A stretch of 64,000 nt of DNA from Rhynchopus sp. YZ270_cl-10 (taxonomy: Eukaryota > Euglenozoa > Diplonemea > Diplonemida > Diplonemidae). Where the stretch lies: the NCBI GenBank assembly GCA_964035575.1, contig OZ037874.1, positions 930,001 to 994,000 of the forward strand. Reading direction: 5' to 3'. The position numbers and the translations under genes are program-made. This document shows, piece after piece, positions 22,601-34,088 of this stretch. The notes under the pieces are model-generated. The model worked only from the letters and a program-made list of their open reading frames with translations, did not search any database and was not told where the DNA came from. The number at the start of each line of letters is the position of its first letter. Within the stretch, counting starts at the first letter, position 1.

Positions 22601-24457
22601 GCGAACGCAGGCTTTGTGGAAGTGACGCACACTGCGTTCTGTGACGAGGATGAGAGCCCCAAGAAGGGTTTCTTCAAGAAGGGTCTGAAGTCTGGTGTGA
22701 TGTTCCTCGTGAAGGGTGCGCAGATGGTGTGGAGGGGTGTGATTGAGTTTGTTGAGGACGTGATGTCTGCTGCACAGTCGCTCTTTGCACACCTTGGTGT
22801 TGCCTTCAAGAAGCTGTTTGAGTGGCTCGGGTCGTTCTTCAATTGGGGTGACATCCTGAACACGAGCAACCTGATTCAGCTGCACATCAACACCTACGGG
22901 GATAATGCCGACAAGCAGTTTGCCGCTATGGGGAAGAAGTTTGACGACAGCATCGACACACTGAAGAAGAAGTTTGCGGGTGGCCTGCCTGATGAGGTGA
23001 CTGATGCTATGGTGGACTCGCTTGGCGAAACTGGGGATGACAGCCTGGATCAGGCCAATGAGGTGAACCAGGATGTTGGTGACCCTGGCAGGTCTGAGGA
23101 AGACAAGAACAAGACTGTGTACGGGACGGACCCGCAGGCGACGTGGCTTACAGATGTGTTCACAGGTGTGGTGCCGAACATGGAGGTCGGTGACCTCTTT
23201 GACATGGACCAGGAGACAACAGACCTGCTTGAAAAATTGATGACCGAGGTGACCCCCGCGATGGAGGCAGCCTCCAAGGACCAGGAGGACAACCAAAAGG
23301 ATATATCAGGTACGGTGAACGAGAAGGGGACAAGCTTCTCGTTCAAAGACTTCATCATCAGCATGAAGGACTTCATCGTGAACGCTGCACTTGACCAGAC
23401 GAAGGCTGCCGGCGACAGCTTCTTCAAACTGGGTGGAAAGCTGATGCAGAAATTCATCAAATTGATGAACAAGAAGATCAAGATCCCGATCATCAGCACA
23501 CTCTGGAAAACCGTCATCACACGCGGCGACGACCTCACGATCCTCTCACTGATCTCCCTCCTCGGTGCCGTACCTGCGACCCTTGCCTACAAGCTGATGA
23601 TCCTTGCCAAGACCGGGAAGATCTTTCCCCCAGTTGTTGCGACCGCGAAGGACATCAAAAACCGCAAATTCCAGGTCGCTCTGGACGAGGTCACGGAAGA
23701 ACTCAATGACATGGCATTTGACCAGACGAACCCCAAGCGCAAGACCACGATCCCGATTCCGAAGACGACGACGATGTCGCGATCATTGGCTTTGTCTTCG
23801 GCTTTGCGTACGGCATCTTTTACTTTGTCATGGGTATAACAGACACAATCGACGCACTCACTAAGGTACCAGAGGTCGACGGAGATCCTACTGAGACTAT
23901 CACCTTCGCCTTCTGGATCCAGTGGGCCATGTCGGTGTGTGCGCAGGTTGTCTCCGCCCCAATTTGGGTGTCATCCCGAAAATTTGATGACTTCACCCTC
24001 CGCGAGATCGCCGAAGGAGTTGCATGGTTCAGCTCCATCCCTCTCATCATTTTGTCGAAGGCAAAGTGGATGGATTCGCCGCGTAAGATCACTGACGCTG
24101 AGATGTCACTTTATATGTTTGTCCTGGGGATGGTGCACACTAATGCGTACCTTTTCCTTGCGGTCGTAGAGTGGAATGAGACGGATTTCGACGATTCCGC
24201 CCAGTGGCCGAAGGTCTCCTACGGGATGAAGGTGGGGCAGAACTTCCTCACATCATTGGGCGAAATGACCTGGGGGCTACGCGCTGCTGCGGTGAAGGTT
24301 TTCCGTGCCCCAGTACCAGAGGGGACGAGCAAGGCTGGGGCGATAGCAACCATAGCTGTGTGGGAGGTGGTCGCGTTCGGGTCCCCCCGCCCTCCTCAGT
24401 TTGATCAGAACTGCGCAGGACATCTCCCTCTGGAGGACGCATCGTGTCACAGCATAG
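19664..24457 (+). pseudogene. Gene C: frame-disrupted family member
   Basis: Family similarity is complete from MGSDPPKAGD to the homologous stop near 24457, but not in one frame. The first 1391 codons run to 23839. The last part before that stop no longer matches paralogs, and similarity continues in another frame from just before MGITDTIDAL at 23830. The first shift therefore lies within the acidic-linker region near 23730-23750. A second disruption near the 3' end falls in a run of six C where gene F has five, so the tail (24380-24480) is again out of register. Through residue about 1010 the sequence is close to gene D, but 20565-20815 matches A/B instead, a likely conversion tract. It may be a real pseudogene or may reflect assembly error in homopolymers. 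Confidence 0.7.
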
Positions 24458-24596
24458 AAAGGCTGTCGCTTTTTAATTAGGTTCGCATAAGTAGCAGCAT
24501 GACACAACTTTGGGGATTCCAATCCTTTCTCAGATTCCCTCCCCCCCCGGGAGTCCCTCCCCCCAAGTGCAAAGCCCCCTTGCTCATGATGTCTGC

Positions 24597-24711
24597 ACCC
24601 AACAGAGGAGACCGCCAAGGGTAAGGGATGCACCCCCTCCTCCCGTGGTGTGTGTTTCAGTGGATGTGGGGTGTTGTCTCTCTGAAGGGAAAGGTTGTTG
24701 GTTAATCGGCT
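24597..24711. repeat. 3'-flank module downstream of gene C, 5' part missing
   Basis: It starts at CCAACAGAGGAGACCGCC, so about 70 bp of the usual left part is absent. Before it lies a C-rich stretch (24539-24597) that is shared with 59210-59245. Confidence 0.8.
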
Positions 24712-24750
24712 TCGTGTTTCGGGGTTGTCTTTGTCTTTTGTTTTTTGTAA

Positions 24751-25019
24751 AAGGTGGCTAAGTGCGTGAGGCTTAGTATCATCTTACCAACGTTTCTCCC
24801 TTTCCCTACTTTTCCACCGTTTATTTCCCCACAACGATAGTAAATGGGGAAATGACATTGTCCCAAACAACATAAGCTGTGACGAGGAAACAAGCTCCCC
24901 GCAACCGGAGCGTGGACGTGGATAACGCTTGTGGAGCAGATGTGCATGCACGTGAGGCATATTCACATTGCAATGACAACAGCGTCTCTCACCTCTCCTC
25001 CAGATGAGGTTCATCTTAA
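24751..25019. repeat. Second spacer module (about 270 bp), copy 1
   Basis: The module runs from GGTGGCTAAGTGCGTGAGGC to GATGAGGTTCATCTTA. Full copies also lie at 31984-32250, 51441-51709 and 59599-59867. A minus-strand frame of about 76 codons starting MNLIWRRGERR is open in the copies, but nothing else supports it as a gene. Confidence 0.85.
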
Positions 25020-25131
25020 GAAGTCTTTTCTTTCTCGTTTTGTTATTTGTGTGGACGAATGAAGGGACCTCCTTGTTTCACTTCGAACTTCCATTTTGTT
25101 TGCGGGTTTTCTCGACAACGTAAACCTGCCC

Positions 25132-25149
25132 CCTCGCTCGACCAACGTA
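25132..25149 (+). promoter_or_regulatory. Conserved 18-nt upstream motif, gene D
   Basis: The motif is the same, about 1.7 kb before the gene D start, within a longer block of about 180 bp shared with the 32.3, 51.8 and 60.2 kb copies. Confidence 0.5.
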
Positions 25150-25209
25150 CTATGAACGATATGTACAATATGCGCTTTGTGCACACGCATTCGTCTTTCA
25201 CATTATTCT

Positions 25210-26781
25210 TATTTCTTGTTTTTTGCTTCGTTTTTTGCTTTTGTTTTTTGGAGCAGGCAGCTCGAACCCACTTTTTACTTTTACATTTTTAGTCAGCCCA
25301 TTGCTATCGGAAAAAAAACGGGGTGTGATGTGGAACTCCATCCTGTAGAAATAATCTACAACACGCCCAGCATTCTGCTCTTCTGTAGGTATACTACCGC
25401 TCTTCGTACGCTGCCAGACCCACTGGGACGCCAGCATCTGAAACGTTCAAGAAGGGGGGCTGTCCTCTTCGTCCAGCACCATCTGCTCGATAGCGTTGTT
25501 GGACGTCGGCTCGGCAGGCTCGGCGTGTTCCAGCTCGTTTTTGTCCACAGGCTCCCCACATTGTCGTCGTCGTTGGAGCAGTACGGAAGGAACACAGAAT
25601 GCACAGACTACAACACATCGATCACACCAGGCGCATCAGCACCTCCAGCAAATCGCCAGGATGCTACGGTGGTTTCGAAAATCGCGCGGAGTTTTCCACA
25701 GCACACCCCGTTTTTTCTTAGCAATTACTTGTCCTTGTTGCTATTGTTGTTTTCAACCACCTTCCTTCAACCCTTGTAGGGATCATTTGTTATTTTTTTC
25801 GCGAAAACATGAAATTACACATTTCAAGAGAACAAAATTAAAAAGGGTCCTTATTTGCATTTTTGGGATTCACCCGTGCAGTGGTGGGGTCAATCTCGAA
25901 AATTGGACAATTTTTTGACCACTTAAATTTTGAGAAATATGAGCCCGGTTCCTTATACGTGGGGCCCATTTTCGGCTAAAATTTTCCTCAAAATCCGGGT
26001 TTGTAAAATTGACCCTTTCCCCCCCCCACATCGATTTCAATACTATACCTTACTTCACCTACGGTTGCCCTTACAGGGGGGGTGAAGGAAGGTTGAAAAG
26101 TTGACAGCGACAACCGTCACACTGTCATATCTGAGGTGGGCTCCTGTATAAATACGTGTGCATAATATATGGCCTTGTTGTTTCAAGGTGACTAAGCACG
26201 AGTAGTTGTCTTTGTCTTACTTAGGGTCACCTTGTAAACTTTTTTTTCTGTTTTCCATTCATTGTTCTGTGCTCTCATCCTGGTCCGGCATGCTGCGTGG
26301 GTCAGCAGGAGGTGTGCCTGTATCAATAACTTCCACTTCTTTTTCAAATATAAGCGCTCCCTTTTGCAATCGTTAATTTAATTTTTTTAATATAGCTCTG
26401 TACCACCCTCTCTTCACATGAAAGCAAAAGCATGCTAGCTTGCTGGTGGACAGCTCCATCTTTATTCTCAAGATATGATTATAATCATTTTCATTCCGTA
26501 AACTATCGCATTGCTTGCCAGATGTATGTGCACCACAGCACATTCATTCACCAAGCTTTCTTTCTTTTCCGTTGAGTGTTCTGGCGACTTCGTTTTCTCA
26601 AAACACGCCACTACCTCAGATGAATGCGTATTGTTTTTACCTGGAATACAAGACAATGGCCCAACGTAGGGTCTTTGCGTTTAAGACATTGCCCCTTCCA
26701 ACCAAAGTATTTATTTCCACAACAAAAGCCACCCGCCCCTTCCCTCTATTCTTTCCAACGTAAACAACCACTCCCACCACC
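25210..26781. other. Gene D upstream spacer
   Basis: The part 25250-26100 holds mostly unique sequence with no credible gene. A TATAAATA-containing block (about 26125-26170) recurs in weaker form at 38545, 52030 and 60930. The block 26440-26695 (GATATGATTATAATCATT ... TACCTGGAATACAAGACAATGG) recurs before genes E, F and G, and is absent before A-C. Confidence 0.6.
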
Positions 26782-26904
26782 ATGCTCCTAACTACACAAC
26801 AGAAGACAAAGCTTTTTTTAAAAATAAAGAAAACTCTCGTTCTTATACTGCAATGGGTTCCGATCCGCCAAAGCCGGGTGACAACAATAAGTCTGCCCTG
26901 GTGA
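26782..26904 (+). promoter_or_regulatory. uORF overlapping the gene D start
   Basis: It begins MLLTTQQKTKL. One codon is missing compared with the other copies, so the reading frame is kept. It runs 40 codons and ends past the gene start at 26853. Confidence 0.5.
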
Positions 26905-29900
26905 GCGCGCAGGCCGCGATGATGGAGAACTACACAACACCGTCGTTGCCGGTCTCAAGTGGGTCCTTCATGTGCGCATCGTACGCTCGTGTGTGGGGAG
27001 CTGCCCCACAGGTGCACGCCTTCGTCATCGACACTGACGACAACCAGACCGTGTGGCACTACCAAGAGGACCCTGCCAGCTTCACTGGCTGGACTGCTGA
27101 GGATACCGGCCTCACTGGGTCCAGCACCGAACAGCTGGTTGCAGGCTATAATGACAAGGGACTCGTTCTGTTCAGGCTCGACACCTCGCTCCAGGTTTAC
27201 TTCATGTATGCCATCCCAGTCGGCAAGAAGGGCAGACTCAGCTTCCTCCCAAGCAAGTGGGAGAACGTCGGGTCATTCTCGTCTGGACACAGCACCAAGA
27301 ACAGAGTGCTCTCGCTTGGCCAGGACATGCGTCTGTACGCAGGGTGGGAGCGGACCAGCAGCAGTAGCTCGAACCTGGTGTGGGAGATTGACTGGTCAAA
27401 GATGACGGACAACTGGACACAGCTGAAGATGGGTAACCAGCACAAACACTTCTACACCCTGAAGGGTGGTGACGATACTGTGTTCACGTCTCTGTCGGAT
27501 GACAAGGGGAATAATTACAACATCAAGTGCTGGGACAGACAAAACGAATCGTGGACAACAATCTGGACAAGTGGCAATAACAAAAGCGAGCAGCTGGAGG
27601 TCACGACACTGCCGCAACAGAAGAACCGCATTGGGGTGTACTCACGCGAATCGACGAAGCGTTTGTACTGGCAGTCGTATGACACCTCCACAAAGAAGAC
27701 GACGTCCACGGAGCTGATGGACGGCAAGGACATCATCGACTTCACTGTCGTGCAAGGGGAGACGTCTGAGTTCGAAAAGATCTTCGCTGTGACGGAGGAC
27801 AACCTTCTGTACTCAGTGTCTTACAACGGGACGGACTTCTCTGACCCCATTCAGGTGGGTGCAGCTGCGTCTGCCATCATCGGCGCTTCCTTTCCTGGGG
27901 ACACGAACCACGCAGCACTGTTCTACGCACACACTTCGGGGAACCTTGTGGAGATGACACAGAGCAGCGACGATGCCTTTCACCGTACACACGTGTGCAT
28001 CGAACCGGAGGAGACGACCAAGGACCCGTACCAGTCGCGTGGGGTCACTGCAGGGTACCACCTTGGTTCCCCAGTTGTGTTCACAATTAAGGACTCCACA
28101 ACGTCACCGCACATCCACCGCTTCACTGCGAACTCGGAGGCAGACATCCTCAAGCACTATTGGACACAAGACGAGTCAGGCTTTCCCCAAGGCTACACCC
28201 CCTCTTCCATCTGGACGACCACAGACAAGGCCGGCCGTCTCGTGCTCTTCTGTGAGGACGACAAAGGCGGAGTCTGGGTGTGCACCTTGGGTGAACCTGA
28301 GGGGTGGCAGTCCCTTGGTAGTGGACCTGCGGCTGCGAGCGGGATGTCGAAGGTCTTCAGTGCGGGGCTGGTGAACGACGTCGTGACGCTGATGTCAGTT
28401 GTGTCGTTTCCCTATTCATCGGACACGATGGTGTACAACGTGCACGTTGTTGGCGACAAGTTTGGCGTGTGGGAGCAGGCGACGTCGAACGACCATGGCA
28501 GTGCGACCAGCGTTTCTGTTGGGCGGACCAGCTTCGCAGACGGGTTCTTCACGAACTCGAAGAATGGTGGGATCTACTTTTATGAGTTGGGGACCCTGAC
28601 CTCGAAGCAGACGTACGCGAAGAACTACACGTACGACACAGTGTACGCAACCCCCACCAGCACGGACGAAGTCATTGCGGAGTCGTCGAATACGCTGCAC
28701 TACGCGCTCCCGATTGGGGATAAGAACATTTCATTGCAAACATTTTCACGAGGCACGCTTTCGATGTACTACAACACAGCAGGGCAACTCCAGCTCCTGG
28801 TAAGCTCCTACCAGTGGCCAAGCAGGACCTACCGCCTCACGATGACCTCTCCTGGAGGATTTTTCTCCGACCCCATGCTGGTGGCGTCAGGCAGCTATGA
28901 CCCCGTCGGACTCAGTGACGAACTCATCTTCGGACGTGACACAATGAAGTATCCTGCGCAGTTCCAGAGGTACGGCCATAGTCCAAATCCGGCCTACACC
29001 GTTTCCAGGCTCAAGGAGAAGACTGGAGACAGCAACGAAGGTACGCTGACCCGGTTTGCATCGTGGAACATCAACTTCATGGTGACGGACAAGAACGGGG
29101 CTGGTGTTGCGAACACGAAGGTGTCGTACAAGCCTGTTGAGGACGACGTGGTGCTGCGTGTGAACGGGAAGCTTGTGAGCATTGGGCAGAGCGACCCAGA
29201 GATGGTTGCATACACAAACGCACGTGGTGTTGTCAACGTGATGAGTGTTGCTGACTCCCTGCACTGCCCTGTGTTCGAGGTGTGGACAGACCTGCACACC
29301 GACCTTGACAACGAAGCCACGTCTGTCCTTGAGCCGAACAACGAGGAGCAGCTGTACCTTGGGAAGGTGACACTTGAGGAGCTTCAGGACGCAACCACAC
29401 ACGACCTGAAAGGGGACGGCAAGCGCGAGAAGCTGTTCCCGCCAAACCAAGAGGGACTTGACGATAACTTCGTGGAAGGACTCAACGCAACTGTGAACGC
29501 AGGCAAGCAGTCGACAGACATCACAAACGCGTACGACCTGAGCTCCATCACCTCACGCAACAGCAGGGGCACCATCCTCCACTCGACCACCCACGCACGT
29601 GCACACGAAATCCGCCGACTGGACCCAGAGACCTGCGCAAAGACAAGCTTCCACATCGAGTACACCACGTCCTCGGAGGGGGTGAAGGGTGTCAAGTACG
29701 AGGAGCTTCCGCAGGAAGATGTGTCCAAGATTATCGACGACATGCCAGGCGAGGATTACACCGGCACGTATGGTGAGCTTATGGCGAGTGCGAACGCAGG
29801 CTTTGTGGAAGTGACGCACACTGCGTTCTGTGACGAGGATGAGAGCCCCAAGAAGGGTTTCTTCAAGAAGGGTCTGAAGGCAGGTGTGATGTTCCTCGTG

Positions 29901-31703
29901 AAGAATGTGCCGAAGGTGTGGAAGGGTGTGATTGAGTTTGTTGAGGACGTGATGTCTGCTGCACAGTCGCTCTTTGCACACCTTGGTGTTGCCTTCAAAC
30001 GTCTGTTTGAGTGGCTCGGGTCGTTCTTCGCGTGGGAGGACATCCTGAACACGAGCAAGCTCATTGAGACGCACATCAACACGTGTGGGGAGAATGCAGA
30101 AAGGGCGTTTGCCGCTATGGGGAAGAAGTTTGACGACAGCATCGACACACTGAAGAAGAAGTTTGCGGGTGGCCTGCCTGATGAGTTTTCTGATGATATG
30201 GTGCGTGCGATGGGTGACACTGCGGACGACAGCCTGGCTAAGGCGAATGAGGTGAACCAGGAAGTTGGTGACCCTGGCAGGTCTGAGGAAGACAAGAACA
30301 AGACTGTGTACGGGACGGACCCGCAGGCGACGTGGCTTACAGATGTGTTCACAGGTGTGGCGCCGACCATGGAGGTCGGTGACCTCTTTGACATGGACCA
30401 GGAGACAACAGACCTGCTTGAAAAATTGATGACCGAGGTGACACCCGCGATGGAGGCAGCCTCCAAGGACCAGGAGGACAACCAAGCAGACATGGCAGCT
30501 ACGGTGGACCAGAAGGGGACAAGCTTGTCGTTCAAAGACTTTATCGGCAACCTGAAGAACTTCATCGCGAACGCTGTTCTTGACCAGACGAAGGCTGCCG
30601 GCGACAGCTTCTTCAAACTGGGCGGAAAGCTGATATGCAATTTCATCAAAATGCTGAACAAGAAGATCAAGATCCCCATCATCAGCACACTCTGGAAAAC
30701 CGTCATCACACGCAGGAACGGTCACCCGGGCGACGACCTCACGATCCTTTCACTGATCTCCCTCCTCGCTGCTGTCCCTGCTACCCTGAGCTACAAACTG
30801 ATGTGTGCTGTCAAGACCAGGAAGATCTACGCCCCAGTTGTTGCGACGGCCGGCGACCTCCAATGCCGCAAATACCAGGTCTCTCTGGACGAGTACCCGG
30901 CAAACCTCAATGGCATTGTATGGGACAAGACGAACACCAAGCCCAGCAAGACCACACGCAAGCAGGAGGATGGCGACACTGGCGACGACGACGACGACGA
31001 CGACGAACACGTTCAGATCATTGGGTTTCTCTTTGGCACGGCGTACTCGGTTTTTTACGGGGTCATGGGCATTACGGACTCCATCGACGCTGCGACAAAG
31101 GCCCCACCGGGTCCGGTGGTACCGAGGGCGTTAACCTTCTGCTTTTGGATCCAGTGGACCATGATGATTGGTGCGCAGGCTGTCTCTGCCCCACTTTGGG
31201 TGTCATCCCGAGAGCCGGGAGATTTCTCTGCTCCCACACTCCGTGAGATCGCCGAGGCTGTTGCGTGGTTGACCTCTATGCCGTTCATCATTTTGACGCG
31301 GTGGGCGTGGATTTCGTATCCACGTCCGATCACTGATGCCGAGCTGGCACTTTACAACTTTACATTCGGCACGGCGCACACAATGGGGTACTCTTTTCTT
31401 GCTCTTGTGGAGTGGAGTGAAACTGACTTCTCTTCAGACAACTCTAAGGAGTGGCCGAAGACCAGCTATGGGATGAAGTGCGCGCAGAACTTTCTCACCT
31501 CAATTGGAGAAACCACCTGGTTGCTGCGCTCTGTTGCGTCGGACGTTCTCCGTGCCCCAGAGCCAGAGCCGGTCACTAAGATCGTGGCGTTAGGCACCCT
31601 TCTTGTGTGGGAGACTGTTTCGTTCGAGGCGCCCGCCCTCCTCAGTCTCATCAGAACTGCGCAGGACTTCGCACTCTGGAGGACGCATCGTGTATCAGTA
31701 TAG
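26853..31703 (+). CDS. Gene D: propeller/Ig-like/polytopic membrane protein family
   Basis: 1616 residues, the longest copy; function unknown. It starts MGSDPPKPGD and is very close to gene C up to about residue 1010. The Ig-like segment starts near residue 736 and the IKIPIISTLW segment near 1271. Two features are private to it: a four-residue insertion after that segment (RNGHPGDDL where others read RGDDL) and a run of seven Asp in the linker before the C-terminal membrane region. The C-terminal region (FLFGTAYSVFYGVMGITDSI onward) has several hydrophobic spans and ends SLIRTAQDFALWRTHRVSV. It keeps the D/E/F/G type of 5' leader although its coding region pairs with gene C. Confidence 0.85.
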   Translation: MGSDPPKPGDNNKSALVSAQAAMMENYTTPSLPVSSGSFMCASYARVWGAAPQVHAFVIDTDDNQTVWHYQEDPASFTGWTAEDTGLTGSSTEQLVAGYNDKGLVLFRLDTSLQVYFMYAIPVGKKGRLSFLPSKWENVGSFSSGHSTKNRVLSLGQDMRLYAGWERTSSSSSNLVWEIDWSKMTDNWTQLKMGNQHKHFYTLKGGDDTVFTSLSDDKGNNYNIKCWDRQNESWTTIWTSGNNKSEQLEVTTLPQQKNRIGVYSRESTKRLYWQSYDTSTKKTTSTELMDGKDIIDFTVVQGETSEFEKIFAVTEDNLLYSVSYNGTDFSDPIQVGAAASAIIGASFPGDTNHAALFYAHTSGNLVEMTQSSDDAFHRTHVCIEPEETTKDPYQSRGVTAGYHLGSPVVFTIKDSTTSPHIHRFTANSEADILKHYWTQDESGFPQGYTPSSIWTTTDKAGRLVLFCEDDKGGVWVCTLGEPEGWQSLGSGPAAASGMSKVFSAGLVNDVVTLMSVVSFPYSSDTMVYNVHVVGDKFGVWEQATSNDHGSATSVSVGRTSFADGFFTNSKNGGIYFYELGTLTSKQTYAKNYTYDTVYATPTSTDEVIAESSNTLHYALPIGDKNISLQTFSRGTLSMYYNTAGQLQLLVSSYQWPSRTYRLTMTSPGGFFSDPMLVASGSYDPVGLSDELIFGRDTMKYPAQFQRYGHSPNPAYTVSRLKEKTGDSNEGTLTRFASWNINFMVTDKNGAGVANTKVSYKPVEDDVVLRVNGKLVSIGQSDPEMVAYTNARGVVNVMSVADSLHCPVFEVWTDLHTDLDNEATSVLEPNNEEQLYLGKVTLEELQDATTHDLKGDGKREKLFPPNQEGLDDNFVEGLNATVNAGKQSTDITNAYDLSSITSRNSRGTILHSTTHARAHEIRRLDPETCAKTSFHIEYTTSSEGVKGVKYEELPQEDVSKIIDDMPGEDYTGTYGELMASANAGFVEVTHTAFCDEDESPKKGFFKKGLKAGVMFLVKNVPKVWKGVIEFVEDVMSAAQSLFAHLGVAFKRLFEWLGSFFAWEDILNTSKLIETHINTCGENAERAFAAMGKKFDDSIDTLKKKFAGGLPDEFSDDMVRAMGDTADDSLAKANEVNQEVGDPGRSEEDKNKTVYGTDPQATWLTDVFTGVAPTMEVGDLFDMDQETTDLLEKLMTEVTPAMEAASKDQEDNQADMAATVDQKGTSLSFKDFIGNLKNFIANAVLDQTKAAGDSFFKLGGKLICNFIKMLNKKIKIPIISTLWKTVITRRNGHPGDDLTILSLISLLAAVPATLSYKLMCAVKTRKIYAPVVATAGDLQCRKYQVSLDEYPANLNGIVWDKTNTKPSKTTRKQEDGDTGDDDDDDDEHVQIIGFLFGTAYSVFYGVMGITDSIDAATKAPPGPVVPRALTFCFWIQWTMMIGAQAVSAPLWVSSREPGDFSAPTLREIAEAVAWLTSMPFIILTRWAWISYPRPITDAELALYNFTFGTAHTMGYSFLALVEWSETDFSSDNSKEWPKTSYGMKCAQNFLTSIGETTWLLRSVASDVLRAPEPEPVTKIVALGTLLVWETVSFEAPALLSLIRTAQDFALWRTHRVSV

Positions 31704-31762
31704 AAAGGCTGTAGCTCGTTGTTGTGAATAGAGGAGAAAACATCGACAAAACCTTACGATGT

Positions 31763-31942
31763 GTCAAATCTACCCCCCAACAAAGAGGCCCGATGAGATA
31801 CCGATGCGTTTCCCTTTACTTTGCTTCACCCAACAGAGGAGACCGCCAAGGGTAAGGGATGCACCCCCTCCTCCCGTGGTGTGTGTTTCAGTGGATGTGG
31901 GGTGTTGTCTCTCTGAAGGGAAAGGTTGTTGGTAAATCGGCT
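31763..31942. repeat. 3'-flank module downstream of gene D
   Basis: A full copy; it lacks only a few bases of the CTGCGAGAAA part. Confidence 0.85.
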
Positions 31943-31983
31943 TTGTGTTTCGGGGTTGTCTTTTGTTTTTTTGTTTTTTTTAA

Positions 31984-32250
31984 AAGGTGGCTAAGTGCGT
32001 GAGGCTTAGTATCATCTTACCAACGTTTCTCCCTTTCCCTACTTTTCCGCCGTTTATTTCCCCACAACGATAGTAAATGGGGAAATGACATTGTCCCAAA
32101 CAACATAAGCTGTGACGAGGAAACAAGCTCCCCGCAACTGGAGCGTGGACGTGGATAACGCTTGTGGAGCAGATGTGCATGCACGTGAGGCATATTCACA
32201 TTGCAATGACAACAGCGTCTCTCACCTCTCCTCCAGATGAGGTTCATCTT
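31984..32250. repeat. Second spacer module, copy 2
   Basis: It differs from the 24751 copy at only a few positions. Confidence 0.85.
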
Positions 32251-32364
32251 ACAAAGTCTTTTCTTTCTCTTCTTGTTATTTGTGTGGACGAATGAAGGGA
32301 CCTCCTTGTTTCACTTCGAACTTCCATTTTGTTTGCGGGTTTTCTCGACAACGTAAACCTGCCC

Positions 32365-32382
32365 CCTCGCTCGACCAACGTA
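32365..32382 (+). promoter_or_regulatory. Conserved 18-nt upstream motif of the D-E unit
   Basis: It is the same motif in the same block as for genes D, F and G. About 6.8 kb of mostly inserted DNA now separates it from gene E, the next gene downstream. Confidence 0.45.
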
Positions 32383-32459
32383 CTATGAATGATGTGTACA
32401 ATATGCGCTTTGTGCACACGTATTCGTCTTTCACATTATTCTCATTTCGGTTCTTGTTT

Positions 32460-33630
32460 TTTATCTTTTTTTTGGAGATGTGTGTACTCGAAAGTCACAT
32501 TCATCACAAGTTTTCTTTTCTTTTTTTTCTTTTCTGACACTTTTCCGCTTTTCAAAAGAACAGTGGCAGGACACGCTCCTGTCTACAGCTCAACCAAAAC
32601 CATACTTATCGCTAAATATGCCGTTTTCCCCGAAAAATTTTAGAATCCCACGCCCAATTTCTTTCTTTTTGGCAAAAAAAAATTTTTCGCGCTTCGCGCG
32701 AAAAAGGTCCTCAGAAGCTCAATTCCGGAAACAAATACGGGGGGAAGCGACGTTTTCCAACTCCTCCGCCATCAGCAGGAACACCTCCGTTTTCTCTTGA
32801 ATCTGTGACGCTCGTTGCTGAGAAACAGGGCAACAGCGCGTTCAAGAATATTCCCCATCTTTTCAGTGTTAAACTCGTGGCGAAGCCACGGTACGCAACA
32901 TTTCTAAAAAATGCGCTTACAATTGCACCTTTTTGTACAGCCAAACTATGTCATGGAAAGGATGTAATGCAAGCTTGCGCCGCAGGCGCATGGTACGCTA
33001 CTTTTTTTCTTTGCCCTTATCCTTCTTTCTCACTCCCAAAGGTTCTGGCGAAGCCACGGTACGCAACATTTCTTTAAAATGTTGACATAAAATGGCACTT
33101 TTGTTGGTAACTATCGTCCCGTTCGGTAAATTTTACTTCCATATTTTGCTAAAACGAAAGTTTCTAGCCACGGTACGCAACATTTCAAAAAATTGCGCTT
33201 AAAATCGCCTACTATGTCGCGGGAAGGGTGGGTTGCAAGCTCGCGCCGCAGGCGCACGGTACGCTACATTTTTCCTTTCACCATGCTGAATCTTCCTTTT
33301 CCGGTAAAATAGAAGAAATTTGCGGGTTTGCGGGTTTACGAGTAAATATAGAATTCTGTGGGGGGTAGGTGAGAGGTGGGCGGAGCCCCCACTCCTCACC
33401 TAACCACCCCAGCCTCAACCCAAAACCCAAATTACCACGTATGGACACGTACGGATTCCACCTTTTCAAACAATTCACGTATGGATTTCCATACGTTCCA
33501 CACGTGGAGCGTAATCCCTGTCACCAGAGTCACTCAACGAACCCTTTTTTGCGGAGCAAAAAATGAAAAAATGGCGCCGCAGGCAAAAAAAATTAAGGTA
33601 CAGGATGCAACCCAGTTCCCCAGGTGCATA
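32460..33630. other. Repeat-derived DNA in the D-E spacer
   Basis: No gene is seen. Short dispersed motifs recur here: CACGGTACGCAACATTTC near 32888, 33055 and 33172, and GCGCCGCAGGCGCA(T/C)GGTACGCTAC near 32980 and 33245, with the reverse complement near 37040. A GGCGCCGCAGGCAAAAAAAA piece at 33573 recurs near 58600, 58693 and, degenerate, 60058. Confidence 0.55.
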
Positions 33631-34088
33631 TCCTGAAAGGAAATTTATTTCCTGAGGGAAATTTGTTGCCCGAGGAAATTTATTGCCTGAGGCAAATTTA
33701 TTTCCTGAGGGAAATTTATTGCCTGAGGCAAATTTATTTCCCGAGGGAAATTTATTGCCTGAGGGAAATTTATTGCCTGAGGGAAATTTATTTCCTGGGG
33801 CAAATTTATTGCCTGAGGGAAATTTATTTCCTGAGGGAAATTTATTTCCTGGGGCAAATTTATTTCCTGAGGGAAATTTATTGCCTGAGGGAAATTTATT
33901 TCCTGGGGCAAATTTATTGCCTGAGGCAAATTTATTGCCTGAGGGAAATCTATTGCCTGAGGGAAATTTATTTCCTGAGGGAAATTTATTTCCTGGGGCA
34001 AATTTATTGCCTGAGGCAAATTTATTTCCTGAGGGAAATTTATTTCCCGAGGGAAATTTATTTCCCGAGGGGAAATTTATTGCCTGAG
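33631..34088. repeat. 18-bp minisatellite, about 25 units
   Basis: The unit is GAAATTTATT(T/G)CCTGAGG. Units vary at a few set places (GAAAT/CAAAT, TTT/TTG, CCTGAGG/CCTGGGG/CCGAGG). Because the unit length is divisible by three, several frames on both strands stay open; these are not judged genes. A decayed relative lies at 37725-37790. Confidence 0.9.

Noticed and set aside
24784-25014. Conserved minus-strand 76-codon frame in the second spacer module
   Set aside because: All copies derive from recent unit duplication; there is no leader, codon bias or similarity to support a gene.
25047-25292. Open frame MCGRMKGPPCFTSNF... in the upstream module
   Set aside because: The ends differ in each copy and run into poly-T tracts; the conserved part is better explained as promoter DNA.
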